This document shows, piece by piece, positions 46,956 through 55,357 of a stretch of 64,000 bases of DNA. This DNA comes from Rhodovastum atsumiense (GTDB taxonomy: Bacteria > Pseudomonadota > Alphaproteobacteria > Acetobacterales > Acetobacteraceae). The notes below the pieces were generated by a model that was not told the origin of the DNA, did no database searches, and was given only the letters and a program-made list of their open reading frames with translations. The position numbers and the translations under genes were made by a program. Each line of letters starts with the position of its first letter. Positions within the stretch are counted from its first letter, which is position 1. Where the stretch lies: contig NZ_OW485601.1 of the NCBI RefSeq assembly GCF_937425535.1, positions 5,997,501 to 6,061,500 on the forward strand, in the 5' to 3' direction.

Positions 46956-49259
46956 TCAGTTGCGCAGGGGCTTGCCGGTCTCGAGCATGTGCTCGATGCG
47001 GGCCAGCGTGGCAGGCTGCTTCAGCAGGGTCATGAAGGCGCGGCGCTCGAGGTCGTAGATCCGTTCGAGCGGGATCTCGTCGAGCGGATCGGCCTTCGGC
47101 CCGCCGGTCAGGGTCTCGGCCAGGAAGCGGCTGACCACCACGTCATGCGGCGTGGCCTTGCCCTGCAGGGCGAAGCCATGGACGGCCAGATCGAGCGCCG
47201 CCCGCCCGCTCGGCCCCGGCAGGCGCAGCGTCACCGGCGCGGGGGGCTGGTAGCCTTCCACCAGGGCCAGCGCCCGCGCCTTGGCATCGGCGAGCAGGCG
47301 ATCGCGGTTGAAGGTGATGCCGTCGGTCGGGCGCAGCACCAGCATCTCCTGCGCCTCGGCGGCGGATTTGGCGACGCGGGCGGTGGCGATCATCTCGAAG
47401 GCCCGCGCGACCGGCGGTATCGGCCCCTTCGGCAATGCCGGCGCGGTGGCGAGGCGGGCCAGCATGCCGGCGCAGCCGCCCCAGCCGGGGATGACGCCGA
47501 CGCCGACCTCGACGAGCCCGATATAGCTCTCGGCATGGGCTTGCACGGCGTCGCAATGCAGCAGGATCTCGCAGCCGCCGCCGAGCGCCATGCCGGAGGG
47601 CGCCCCCACCACCGGGAAGGGCGCGGCCCGCAGCGCGCGATAGGCTTTCTGGCCCGCCTCCACCAGCGATTCGATCTCGCCCCAGGCGGCGATGTTGGCA
47701 GCGAACAAAGCCAGCCCCAGATTGGCGCCGACCGAGAAATGCTGGCCCTCGTTATGGATCACCAGGGCGCGGAAGGCACCCTTGCCGCCCATCGCCACGG
47801 CCTTGCCCAGCATCGCCATGGTGTCGGGATCGAGCGAATTGCCCTTGCTGTGGAATTCCAGGCAGGCCACGCCATCGCCGATGTCCCACAGGCTGGCCGA
47901 GCCATTCTTTGCCAGAGGCCGCGAGCGGCGCTTGATGTCCTGCAGCAGCAGTACGCCTTCCGGGCGGACCACGTCGTGGTACTCGCCATCGGGGGTGAAG
48001 GTCTGCAGGCTGCCATCCTGCACGCGATAGAACGTGCCCTCGCCCACCCTTTCCAGCAGCTTCGGCACGGGCCGCCCGTCCGCGCGCAGCGCCTCGGCAA
48101 GCCACGTGGCGCCGACCCGGTCGATCAGCTCGAAGGGACCCCAGCGCCAGTTGTAGCCAAGCCGCATCGCGGTATCGACGGCATCGACCGTGGCCGCCAC
48201 GTCCGGCACCAGCGAGGCGGCATAGGACAGCGTGTCCAGCAGCACGGCGCGGGCATAGCGTCCGCCGCGGTCCGGATGCTCGGCCAGGCGGCGCAGGTCC
48301 TTCGCCCCCACCTGCAACGAATCGAGACGCGGCTTGCCGGCCGGGCGGTACTCCCCGCTGGCGAGGTCGATTGCCAGTTTGACGCGATCGGCACCGTTAC
48401 GATGCAGCGTGTAGAAGCCACCCTTGCCTTTCCGCCCGGTGCGGCCCTCGGCGATCATCCGCGCGATCAGCGGCTCCGCGCGATGGACCGCGCGATACGG
48501 ATCATCCGGCGGCAGGCTGGCCAGCAGGCTGTCGCCGACATGCGGCACGATGTCGATGCCCACCAGATCGAGCAGGCCGAAGATGCCGGTCTTGGGCACG
48601 CCGAAGGGCTTCCCGGCGACGGCATCGGCTTCCTCGACGCTCAGGCCGAGGTCGATGGCATGGCGCGTGGCGGCGGAGATCCACAGCGCGCCGATGCGGT
48701 TGGCAATGAAGCCCGGCGTGTCGGCGCAGTCGATCACCGTCTTGCCCAGGCGCCGGTCGGCGAAATCGCGGATCGCCGCCACCGCCTGCGGCCGTGTCGC
48801 CGGCCCGGCGACGATTTCAAGCAGCCGCATGTAGCGCGGCGGGTTGAAGAAATGGGTGATCAGGAAATCGGCGGCGAAGCGCGGGGGCATGTCCGCGGCG
48901 AGGTCTGCCAGCCGGATGGTGGAGGTGTTGGAGGAAACGATCGAGCCGTCCTTGCGTACCGCCTCCAGCCGTTGGTACAGCTCCCGCTTGGCGCCGGGGC
49001 GCTCGATGATCGCCTCGATGATCCAGTCGCAATCAGCGAGTTTGCCGAAATCGGCGTCCAGGTCTCCGGCCTCTACCCGCTTCGCGTTGCGTGGATGCAT
49101 GAAGGCCGCCGGCTCGGCCTTCAGCGCGGCGGCGACAGCGCGCGCGGCCGCGCCCGGCACGATGTCCAGCAGCACCACCGGCAGGCCGGCATTGGCGACC
49201 TGCGCGGCGATGCCGGTCCCCATCAGGCCGGCGCCGATGACCCCGACCTTGCCGATCAC
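46956..49259 (-). CDS. 3-hydroxyacyl-CoA dehydrogenase / enoyl-CoA hydratase bifunctional protein
   Basis: A 767-residue protein. The dehydrogenase comes first: NAD loop KVGVIGAGLMGTGIA, then VSSNTST, THFFNPPRYMRLLE and PGFIANRIG, and the second dehydrogenase repeat to ~410. The crotonase-fold hydratase follows (~430-640) with FSVGANLGL and VGVGVIPGWGGC, whose glutamate position is replaced partly by VEVGVGV. The order is the reverse of E. coli FadB. A GTG start at 49259 overlaps the thiolase stop (GTGA), so the two are coupled. Confidence 0.9.
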   Translation of the reverse strand: MIGKVGVIGAGLMGTGIAAQVANAGLPVVLLDIVPGAAARAVAAALKAEPAAFMHPRNAKRVEAGDLDADFGKLADCDWIIEAIIERPGAKRELYQRLEAVRKDGSIVSSNTSTIRLADLAADMPPRFAADFLITHFFNPPRYMRLLEIVAGPATRPQAVAAIRDFADRRLGKTVIDCADTPGFIANRIGALWISAATRHAIDLGLSVEEADAVAGKPFGVPKTGIFGLLDLVGIDIVPHVGDSLLASLPPDDPYRAVHRAEPLIARMIAEGRTGRKGKGGFYTLHRNGADRVKLAIDLASGEYRPAGKPRLDSLQVGAKDLRRLAEHPDRGGRYARAVLLDTLSYAASLVPDVAATVDAVDTAMRLGYNWRWGPFELIDRVGATWLAEALRADGRPVPKLLERVGEGTFYRVQDGSLQTFTPDGEYHDVVRPEGVLLLQDIKRRSRPLAKNGSASLWDIGDGVACLEFHSKGNSLDPDTMAMLGKAVAMGGKGAFRALVIHNEGQHFSVGANLGLALFAANIAAWGEIESLVEAGQKAYRALRAAPFPVVGAPSGMALGGGCEILLHCDAVQAHAESYIGLVEVGVGVIPGWGGCAGMLARLATAPALPKGPIPPVARAFEMIATARVAKSAAEAQEMLVLRPTDGITFNRDRLLADAKARALALVEGYQPPAPVTLRLPGPSGRAALDLAVHGFALQGKATPHDVVVSRFLAETLTGGPKADPLDEIPLERIYDLERRAFMTLLKQPATLARIEHMLETGKPLRN

Positions 49260-50383
49260 GCCACCGCCTCCAGCACCGTCGCGATCCCCTGCCCGCCGCC
49301 GATGCATTGCGTCGCCAACGCGTAGCGTCCGCCCTCGCGCCGCAGCAGCGCTGCCGCCTTGCCAAGGATGCGCGCCCCCGTCGCCCCCAGCGGATGGCCG
49401 AGCGCAATGGCGCCGCCATCGATGTTGGTCTTCGCCTCGTCGAGGCCGAGTTCACGCATGCAGGCGATCGCCTGGCTGGCGAAGGCCTCGTTGATCTCGA
49501 CGACGTCGAGGTCGCGCGCGGAAATCCCCGCCCGCGTCAGGGCTTTCTGCGCCGCACCGACCGGTCCCATGCCCATCACCTCCGGCGCGCAGCCGGCCAC
49601 CGCGATGGATTTCAGCCGCGCCAGCACCTCCAGCCCGTGGCGGCGCGCAAACTCGGCGGAGCAGACCAGTACCGCGGCGGCGCCATCGGTCAGCGGGCTC
49701 GACGTGCCCGCGGTCACGCTGCCATCGGCACGGAAGGCCGGCTTCAGCTCCGCCAGCTTCTCCGCCGTGGTCTCGGGCCGGATGCAGCCATCCCGGCTCA
49801 CGCCTCCGACCGGCACGATCTCGGCTTCGAGCCGTCCCTCCGCCTGCGCCGCCGCCGCCTTGCGATGGCTGGCCACGGCGAAGTCCTCCTGCGCCGCGCG
49901 CGAGACCTGATGGCGTTGCGCCACGTTCTCGGCGGTCTCGCCCATCGAGATGTAGGCCTGCGGATAATCGCGCGCGAGGGCGGGGTTGGGCAGGATGTTG
50001 TAGCCGCCCAGCGGCACGCGGCTCATGCTTTCGATGCCGGCGCAGATGAAGGCCTCGCCGGCGCCGAGCGCGATCGCCCCGGCCGCCTGGTGCACCGCCT
50101 GCATCGAGGATCCGCAGAAGCGGTTCACCGTCACCCCCGCCGTCTCCTGCGGCAGCCCGGCGATGAAGGAGATCAGCCGGGCCACGTTCAGCCCCTGCTC
50201 GCCCTCGGGGAAGGCGCAGCCGACGATGACGTCCTCGATCGTGGCGGGATCGATCCCGGATTGCGCCACCAGGGCCCGGACCACGATCGCGGCCAGGTCG
50301 TCCGGACGCACGCGCGCGAGGTCCCCCTTGCTGGCGAAGTGGAAAGGCGACCTGCGATAGGCCGCGATCACGACGTCGGGCAT
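49256..50383 (-). CDS. fadA: Acetyl-CoA acyltransferase (thiolase)
   Basis: A 375-residue thiolase releasing acetyl-CoA. The nucleophilic cysteine is in NRFCGSSMQAV, histidine in GGAIALGHPLGATGAR, and second cysteine in CIGGGQG. A degradative (long-chain) rather than biosynthetic thiolase is suggested by context. ATG 50383 with GGAGAA upstream. It is 42 bases after the MerR regulator gene and overlaps the next gene. Confidence 0.92.
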   Translation of the reverse strand: MPDVVIAAYRRSPFHFASKGDLARVRPDDLAAIVVRALVAQSGIDPATIEDVIVGCAFPEGEQGLNVARLISFIAGLPQETAGVTVNRFCGSSMQAVHQAAGAIALGAGEAFICAGIESMSRVPLGGYNILPNPALARDYPQAYISMGETAENVAQRHQVSRAAQEDFAVASHRKAAAAQAEGRLEAEIVPVGGVSRDGCIRPETTAEKLAELKPAFRADGSVTAGTSSPLTDGAAAVLVCSAEFARRHGLEVLARLKSIAVAGCAPEVMGMGPVGAAQKALTRAGISARDLDVVEINEAFASQAIACMRELGLDEAKTNIDGGAIALGHPLGATGARILGKAAALLRREGGRYALATQCIGGGQGIATVLEAVA

Positions 50384-50425
50384 CCCCGCATTCTCCTTCT
50401 CAGATGGTCCGCTTGTGTCTGACGT

Positions 50426-50869
50426 TCAGCTCCGGCCGGCCGGACGCCCGCGCGCGGCGAGCGCGGCCCGGGCCTGGGCCTGGATGTCGCGCAGCTCCGC
50501 CAGCGCCTGGTCCAGGTCGCGCCGCTGCGCTTCCAGCGCGGCGATGCGGGCCTCTGTTCCCGCCAGCAGCAGCCGCAACTGCCCGGCCTGGGTGCGGTCG
50601 GCATCGTAGAGATCGAGATAGTCCTTGATCTCACCCAGCGAGAATCCCAGCCGCTTGCCGCGCAGCACCAGCAGCAGCCGGGCCCGGTCGCGCCGGTCGA
50701 ACACCCGCGCCTGGCCCACCCGTTGTGGCGTGATCAGTCCCTTGGCCTCGTAGAAGCGAATGGCACGCGGCGTGACTCCCAGCTCTTCGGCCAGTTGGTT
50801 GACGGAGTAGAGGGGGCGCGGGTCCCGCCCCTTCGGCCCTTCGACCCTGACCGGTTCATTGTGATCCAC
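50426..50869 (-). CDS. MerR-family transcriptional regulator of the beta-oxidation operon
   Basis: A 147-residue regulator with an N-terminal winged helix (LYSVNQLAEELGVTPRAIRFYEAKGLI), the hinge with KRLGFSLGEIKDYL, and a C-terminal coiled-coil dimerisation helix (RIAALEAQRRDLDQAL). It has no cysteine-rich metal site, so an acyl-CoA or other organic ligand is likely, like the LiuR group. A GTG start at 50869 overlaps the CoA-ligase end by 14 bases. It may bind the palindrome at 54087. Confidence 0.88.
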   Translation of the reverse strand: MDHNEPVRVEGPKGRDPRPLYSVNQLAEELGVTPRAIRFYEAKGLITPQRVGQARVFDRRDRARLLLVLRGKRLGFSLGEIKDYLDLYDADRTQAGQLRLLLAGTEARIAALEAQRRDLDQALAELRDIQAQARAALAARGRPAGRS

Positions 50870-52559
50870 GACGCAGCAACTCCTCCCGCAACTCCTTGCG
50901 CGACAGCTTGCCGACGGCGGTCCGGGGCAGCTCGGCCCGGATCTCGATCAGCCGCGGCATCTCGATCGGCGAGAGCTTGGTCCTGAGGAAATCCCGCAGC
51001 CCCGCCTCGGTCAGCGTCGCCCCGGGGCGCAGCTGGACGAAGGCGGCCACGCTCTCGCCGCGATAGGAATCGGGCATGCCCAGCACCGTCGCGGCGGCGA
51101 TGTCGGGATGCTGGTAGATCGCCTCCTCCACCGTGCGCGGATAGACCTTGTAGCCCGAGGCGATGATCAGGTCCTTGATGCGATCGACCAGCGTCACGTA
51201 ACCGTCCGCGTCCATGATCCCGACATCGCCGGTGCGCAGCCAGCCGTCTGGCAACAGGACGGTCCCGGTGTCGGCGGGGCGCTGCCAGTAGCCCTGCATG
51301 ACGTTGAGGCCGCGCACCACCAGTTCGCCGCGCTCGCCGACCGGGACCCGCCGGGTGGGATCGTCCAGCGCCCGGATCTCCGCCTCCACCCCCGGAATGG
51401 GCAGGCCGATGGTGCCGGCGCGATTCCCCTCCGTCACCGGGTTGCAGAAGCAGACCGGGCTTGCCTCGGTCAGGCCATACCCCTCCACCAGCGTACACCC
51501 GCTCGCCTGCTCGAACCGGTGCTTGATCTCCAGCGGCAGCGGCGCCCCGCCGGAAAGGCACAGCCGAACGTCCGAGAGATCCCGCCGTCCGGCCCCGTGG
51601 TCGAGGAGGGCCTTGAACAGCGTCGGCACGCCGGGAAAGATGGTCGGGCGGCGCCGTCGCAGCACCGCCAGCAACTGCGCCGGCGCGAAGCGCGGCAGCA
51701 GCACCAGTTCCGCCCCCCGGGCGAGCCCGGCGTTCATCACCATGGTCATGGCAAAGACATGGAACAGCGGCAGCACCGCGAGCACCCGCTCCTCGCCCGG
51801 CCTGAACTGCGGGAACCAGCGCAGCATCTGGCCGACATTGGCGGCGAGATTGGCATGGGTGAGCATCACCCCCTTGGGCAGGCCGGTGGTGCCGCCGGTG
51901 TACTGCAGCACCGCCAGATCCGCCGGCGCCACCGCCGGGGGGGCCGCGATCGGCGCCTCCGCGACCAGCGCGTCGAAGCCGACCACACGGTCGTCGTTGC
52001 GCGGCACCGTGGCCAGCACGCGGCGCTTGGCCACGCGGAAGACGGCCGCCTTCATCGGCCGCAGGGCCCGGTGGAAGCGGCAGGCCACGATGCGCTTCAC
52101 CGTGCCATGGCCGAGCAGCGCCACCACCCGGCCGAAGATCGGCTGCACGTCGATCGTCACCATGATCGAGGTGCCGGAATCCGCCGCCTGCGCGGCCAGT
52201 TCCTCCTCGGTGTAGAGCGGGTTGTAGTTGACCACCGTGGCGCCCGTCTTCAGGGCGGCGAAGAAGGCGATCACGAAGAACGGCGTGTTGGGCAGGCAGA
52301 GCCCGATGCGCGTGCCCGGCCCCGCGCCGAGCCGGGCGAAGCCCGCGGCGGCCCGGTCGATCAGGCTGCCGAGTTCGGCATAGTTCCAGCGCCGGCCGAG
52401 GAAATCGAGCGCCGGACGCGGGCCGAAGCGACGCACCGCCTCGTCGATCAGTGCGGTCAGCGTGGCCGGGGCCTCGTCGAACGCCCAGTCGATGCCTGCT
52501 GGATAGGCGCGCAGCCAAGGCCGCGCCCCGGGATCCTGCACATCCTGTCGCGTCACCAT
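50856..52559 (-). CDS. Long-chain fatty acid-CoA ligase (FadD-like)
   Basis: A 567-residue acyl-activating enzyme. Motifs in order: YTGGTTGLPKGVMLTHAN (AMP loop), FPGVPTLFKALL, VEGYGLTEASPV, GWLRTGDVGIMDADGY, and DRIKDLIIASGYKVYPRTVE, with lysine in RTAVGKLSRKELR. It loads fatty or dicarboxylic acids with CoA. ATG 52559. It is the first gene of the minus-strand operon ligase-merR-thiolase-hydratase/dehydrogenase-acyl-CoA dehydrogenase. Confidence 0.92.
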   Translation of the reverse strand: MVTRQDVQDPGARPWLRAYPAGIDWAFDEAPATLTALIDEAVRRFGPRPALDFLGRRWNYAELGSLIDRAAAGFARLGAGPGTRIGLCLPNTPFFVIAFFAALKTGATVVNYNPLYTEEELAAQAADSGTSIMVTIDVQPIFGRVVALLGHGTVKRIVACRFHRALRPMKAAVFRVAKRRVLATVPRNDDRVVGFDALVAEAPIAAPPAVAPADLAVLQYTGGTTGLPKGVMLTHANLAANVGQMLRWFPQFRPGEERVLAVLPLFHVFAMTMVMNAGLARGAELVLLPRFAPAQLLAVLRRRRPTIFPGVPTLFKALLDHGAGRRDLSDVRLCLSGGAPLPLEIKHRFEQASGCTLVEGYGLTEASPVCFCNPVTEGNRAGTIGLPIPGVEAEIRALDDPTRRVPVGERGELVVRGLNVMQGYWQRPADTGTVLLPDGWLRTGDVGIMDADGYVTLVDRIKDLIIASGYKVYPRTVEEAIYQHPDIAAATVLGMPDSYRGESVAAFVQLRPGATLTEAGLRDFLRTKLSPIEMPRLIEIRAELPRTAVGKLSRKELREELLRRGSQ

Positions 52560-52642
52560 TCCTGCACTCCTCCCCGGCCACGTGAGTTGACGACACGTTG
52601 GTTTCTGGAACGCTTATTCTTGGTATTCTTGGAACGCTGGTG

Positions 52643-52672
52643 TCCGGCCGGACCGGTTGCGGCCCGGCCGGA
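52643..52672 (-). terminator. Hairpin after fadL
   Basis: TCCGGCCGG (52643-52651) and CCGGCCGGA (52664-52672) are perfect nine-base arms, five bases after the fadL stop on the minus strand. No T-run follows. It separates fadL from the CoA-ligase operon. A short direct repeat, GGAACGCT, lies beside it at 52607 and 52631. Confidence 0.5.
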
Positions 52673-52677
52673 AGGTA

Positions 52678-54006
52678 TCAGAAGGCGTAGGTGCCCTGCA
52701 CCGAGACGATGTCGATCTGGTTATTGTAGCTGGCGCTGAAATTGCCACGCAGATAGTTGGGTGTTCCCGGCCCGCCATCAACCAGCCCGATATGGGTGTT
52801 GTCGACGAAGATGTGGGTATACGCGGCAGAGATGGCCAGTTTGGGCAGCGGCTTGTAGGTAGCGCCGACCGAAAGCCAGTAGCGGTCGCCGTCGGGGATG
52901 CGCGGGGTGCGGTCGATGTTGCGCACCGGGGTCTGGTCGTAGGCAACGCCGCCGCGCAGGGTCAGCTTGTCGTTCAGCCGCCAGTCCGCGCCGAGCGAGA
53001 GGGTATAGGTGTCACGCCAGTTCTCGTCGGTGATCGACGGCCCGCCGGGATAGTCGATGTAGAGCGTGCGGAAGCTCGACCAGAAACTGTAGTCGAGCTG
53101 GGCCAGCAGGGTGACGGGCCCGATATCGTGCGAGAAGCCGATGCCCAGCAGCCCCGGGGTGGCGAGCTTCGCCGTGGCCGGGCCGCCGCGGAAATTCGGC
53201 TGCAGCGACAGCGGGTACTGCACGTTCTCGAAGCCGACCGAGCCACCGAGCTGGTGATAGATCGAGGAGCGGTAGTTCACGCCGACCCGCGTGCCCTCGA
53301 TCGGCTCGTACAACAGACCGACCTGCCAGCCGACCGCGGTGTCATCGCCCTTCAGCCGGGCGAGGGCGTCATTGCGCCCGGGAAAGTAGCCGGGGATGCG
53401 GCGCGAGGCCCCGACCGAGCCCAGGTCTACCGAATTGGACAGCGTCGCGTTCACCACCTCGATCTGCAGCCCCGCCGAGACCGACAGGTTCGGCAGCACC
53501 TGGTAGGCCACCGAGGGGGTGATGTTGTAGGTACGCAACTGGCTGGTCAGCGCGTAGTAGCGCGCGATCGAATCGGTGCCGTATTTGGTGGTCAGCCCGA
53601 AGGGCGAGGTGATGGCAAGGCCCGCCCACCAGCCACCGCCGATCTCGGCGGTGGCGAAGATCGAGGGCAGCAGCGCATCGCCGGCGATGTCGCCGCCGAG
53701 CGTCCCGAGCACCGGAAAGCCGCTGACCGTGGTGGCGTTCGCATTCTGCAGGGTCGATTGCGGCATGATCAGCGAAGAACTGACGCTGACCTGGTAGCCC
53801 GGCAGCCGGGTCATGCCGGCGGAATTGAAGAACAGCGTCGCCGGATCATCGGCGCGGGCGGCGGCCCCGGCAAAGGCGGCGCCCTGATACATGGCGCTCT
53901 GTTCCTTCAGCGCGAAGCCGCCGGCCCGCGCCTCTCCCACCGTGAGCGCCGCCATCGCGACGCCGGCCAGCAGCATGCAGCGTGCTGCAGTCTCTTGTTG
54001 AGCCAT
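52678..54006 (-). CDS. FadL/OmpP1-family outer-membrane hydrocarbon/fatty acid transporter
   Basis: A 442-residue outer-membrane beta-barrel. A signal peptide ends before GGFALKEQSAMYQGAAFAG, the plug (hatch) domain follows with DPATLFFNSAGMTRLPG, then about 14 beta strands ending in a C-terminal GTYAF with the terminal aromatic residue. It should import long-chain fatty acids or related lipids for the adjacent beta-oxidation enzymes. ATG 54006. It has its own transcript starting at the divergent promoter near 54087. Confidence 0.92.
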   Translation of the reverse strand: MAQQETAARCMLLAGVAMAALTVGEARAGGFALKEQSAMYQGAAFAGAAARADDPATLFFNSAGMTRLPGYQVSVSSSLIMPQSTLQNANATTVSGFPVLGTLGGDIAGDALLPSIFATAEIGGGWWAGLAITSPFGLTTKYGTDSIARYYALTSQLRTYNITPSVAYQVLPNLSVSAGLQIEVVNATLSNSVDLGSVGASRRIPGYFPGRNDALARLKGDDTAVGWQVGLLYEPIEGTRVGVNYRSSIYHQLGGSVGFENVQYPLSLQPNFRGGPATAKLATPGLLGIGFSHDIGPVTLLAQLDYSFWSSFRTLYIDYPGGPSITDENWRDTYTLSLGADWRLNDKLTLRGGVAYDQTPVRNIDRTPRIPDGDRYWLSVGATYKPLPKLAISAAYTHIFVDNTHIGLVDGGPGTPNYLRGNFSASYNNQIDIVSVQGTYAF

Positions 54007-54086
54007 TGTGCCCCGTTATCCTCCCGTCCGTCACGTCGCGACGCGATTGCCATGTGATGTTGTCCAACTCCATTCTGCAACATACA

Positions 54087-54104
54087 TTGACGTTAACGTC
54101 AATT
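54087..54104. promoter_or_regulatory. Perfect 18-bp palindromic operator between fadL and the SCP2 gene
   Basis: ATTGACGTTAACGTCAAT is completely self-complementary. A further half-site TGACGTTA follows at 54109-54116. It lies 81 bases upstream of the fadL start and 53 bases upstream of the SCP2-protein start, ideal for divergent control. It resembles operators described for LiuR-type MerR regulators (from memory); the MerR gene at 50426 is the natural candidate. Confidence 0.75.
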
Positions 54105-54156
54105 GTCTGACGTTATAGTGCACCGCACAATCGAACCGCCTGAGGGGAAACGGAAA

Positions 54157-54468
54157 ATGCCGGACAGTGACACGTTGATTGCTGCCATGCGGGCCCGCAC
54201 GCCGGCGCTGCGCGGACTGGGTTACCGCGTGCGCTTCGAGATCACCGACACCGGCGACGAGATGCTGCTCGACGGCACCGGCGGCAGCGCCACGGTGGAG
54301 TCGGGCGGCGGGGCCGCGGATACGGTGCTGCGCCTGTCCTCGGAGGATCTGGCCCGGCTGATCGCCGGCCGGCTCAGCCCGATGCTGGCTTTCTCGACCG
54401 GACGGCTGCGGGTGGAAGGCTCGCGCGGCGTGGCTTTGAAACTCGCAAGCCTGCTCGACGAGGATTAG
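54157..54468 (+). CDS. SCP2 sterol-binding domain protein
   Basis: A 103-residue small SCP2-fold protein with RVRFEITDTGDEMLL and a late MLAFSTGRLRVEGSRGVALKLASLL segment typical of the domain. SCP2 proteins bind fatty acyl-CoA or sterols and often accompany acyl-CoA enzymes. ATG 54157 is supported by GAGGGG upstream. It is expressed divergently from fadL across the 54087 palindrome. Confidence 0.85.
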   Translation: MPDSDTLIAAMRARTPALRGLGYRVRFEITDTGDEMLLDGTGGSATVESGGGAADTVLRLSSEDLARLIAGRLSPMLAFSTGRLRVEGSRGVALKLASLLDED

Positions 54469-54481
54469 GAATGGCGGGCCG

Positions 54482-55357
54482 TCACGCCACCGCGTCGAGA
54501 TCGACGCCCACCGACACGCTGTGCCGGCCGCCGCCCAGGATCACGCCGCGCACCGGGCTGATGTCGCCGTAGTCGCGGCCCCAGGCCAGCACCACGTGCT
54601 CGTCACGCACCACCAGGTCGTTGGTGGGATCGAGGTCCACCCAGCCATGGTCCGGCCCCAGCCAGGCGCCGACCCAGGCATGCGACTGGTCGGCGCCGCG
54701 GCGCGGGGCCTGCCCCGGCGGCGGCCGGGTGCGCAGGTAGCCCGAGACGTAGCGCGCCGGCAGGCCGAGCGCCCGCAGCCCGGAGATCATGACATGGGTG
54801 AAGTCCTGGCAGACGCCGGCCCGCTGCAGCAGCACCCGCGCCACCGGCGTGTACACGGTGGTGACGCCGGGTCGGAAGGCGAAGTCGCGCCGCATCCGCG
54901 CGTTCAGCTCCAGCAGCCCTTGCAGCACCGGGCGGCCCGGCGGGAAGCTCTGGCGCACATAGAGCCCCGCCGAGGCATCGGCCGGCGCCATCGGGCTGTC
55001 GAAGCTGAATTCGGCGGCCTGCCACGCCCCCGGCCCGCCCCGCCGGGCCGCGGCGACCACATCCTCCCAGGGCGGGGTGGCGTCGGCCGGCGGGGGGGAC
55101 GCAAAGTCCACCTCCACCTCAGCCTCCACCGTCGCATCGAAGCGCTGATGCGACTGGTCGAGGAACACCCAGGTCACGTGATTGCCGAAATGGTCGGGGC
55201 CGGAGGTCATCCGCCCCGGCGTCGGCCACACCAGCACCTCGGCCGAGAGCACGCGCTGCCCGGGCAACGGGCGCGGCGTCAGGTGCAGCATGTGGCTCGC
55301 GAGATCCACCGGATCGGCATAGACGTATTCGGTGGTGTGTCGGATCCGGTACCTCAT
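54482..55357 (-). CDS. Transglutaminase-like protein of the amidoligase locus
   Basis: A 291-residue protein: an N-terminal beta-rich domain (YRIRHTTEYVY), then a papain-fold transglutaminase-like domain with Cys in AGVCQDFTHV, His in QSHAWVGAWLG and Asp in WVDLDPTN, a full catalytic triad. These proteins are thought to hydrolyse or form isopeptide bonds. Its ATG overlaps the stop of the ATP-grasp/alpha-E gene (ATGA). It is last in the locus. Confidence 0.9.
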   Translation of the reverse strand: MRYRIRHTTEYVYADPVDLASHMLHLTPRPLPGQRVLSAEVLVWPTPGRMTSGPDHFGNHVTWVFLDQSHQRFDATVEAEVEVDFASPPPADATPPWEDVVAAARRGGPGAWQAAEFSFDSPMAPADASAGLYVRQSFPPGRPVLQGLLELNARMRRDFAFRPGVTTVYTPVARVLLQRAGVCQDFTHVMISGLRALGLPARYVSGYLRTRPPPGQAPRRGADQSHAWVGAWLGPDHGWVDLDPTNDLVVRDEHVVLAWGRDYGDISPVRGVILGGGRHSVSVGVDLDAVA

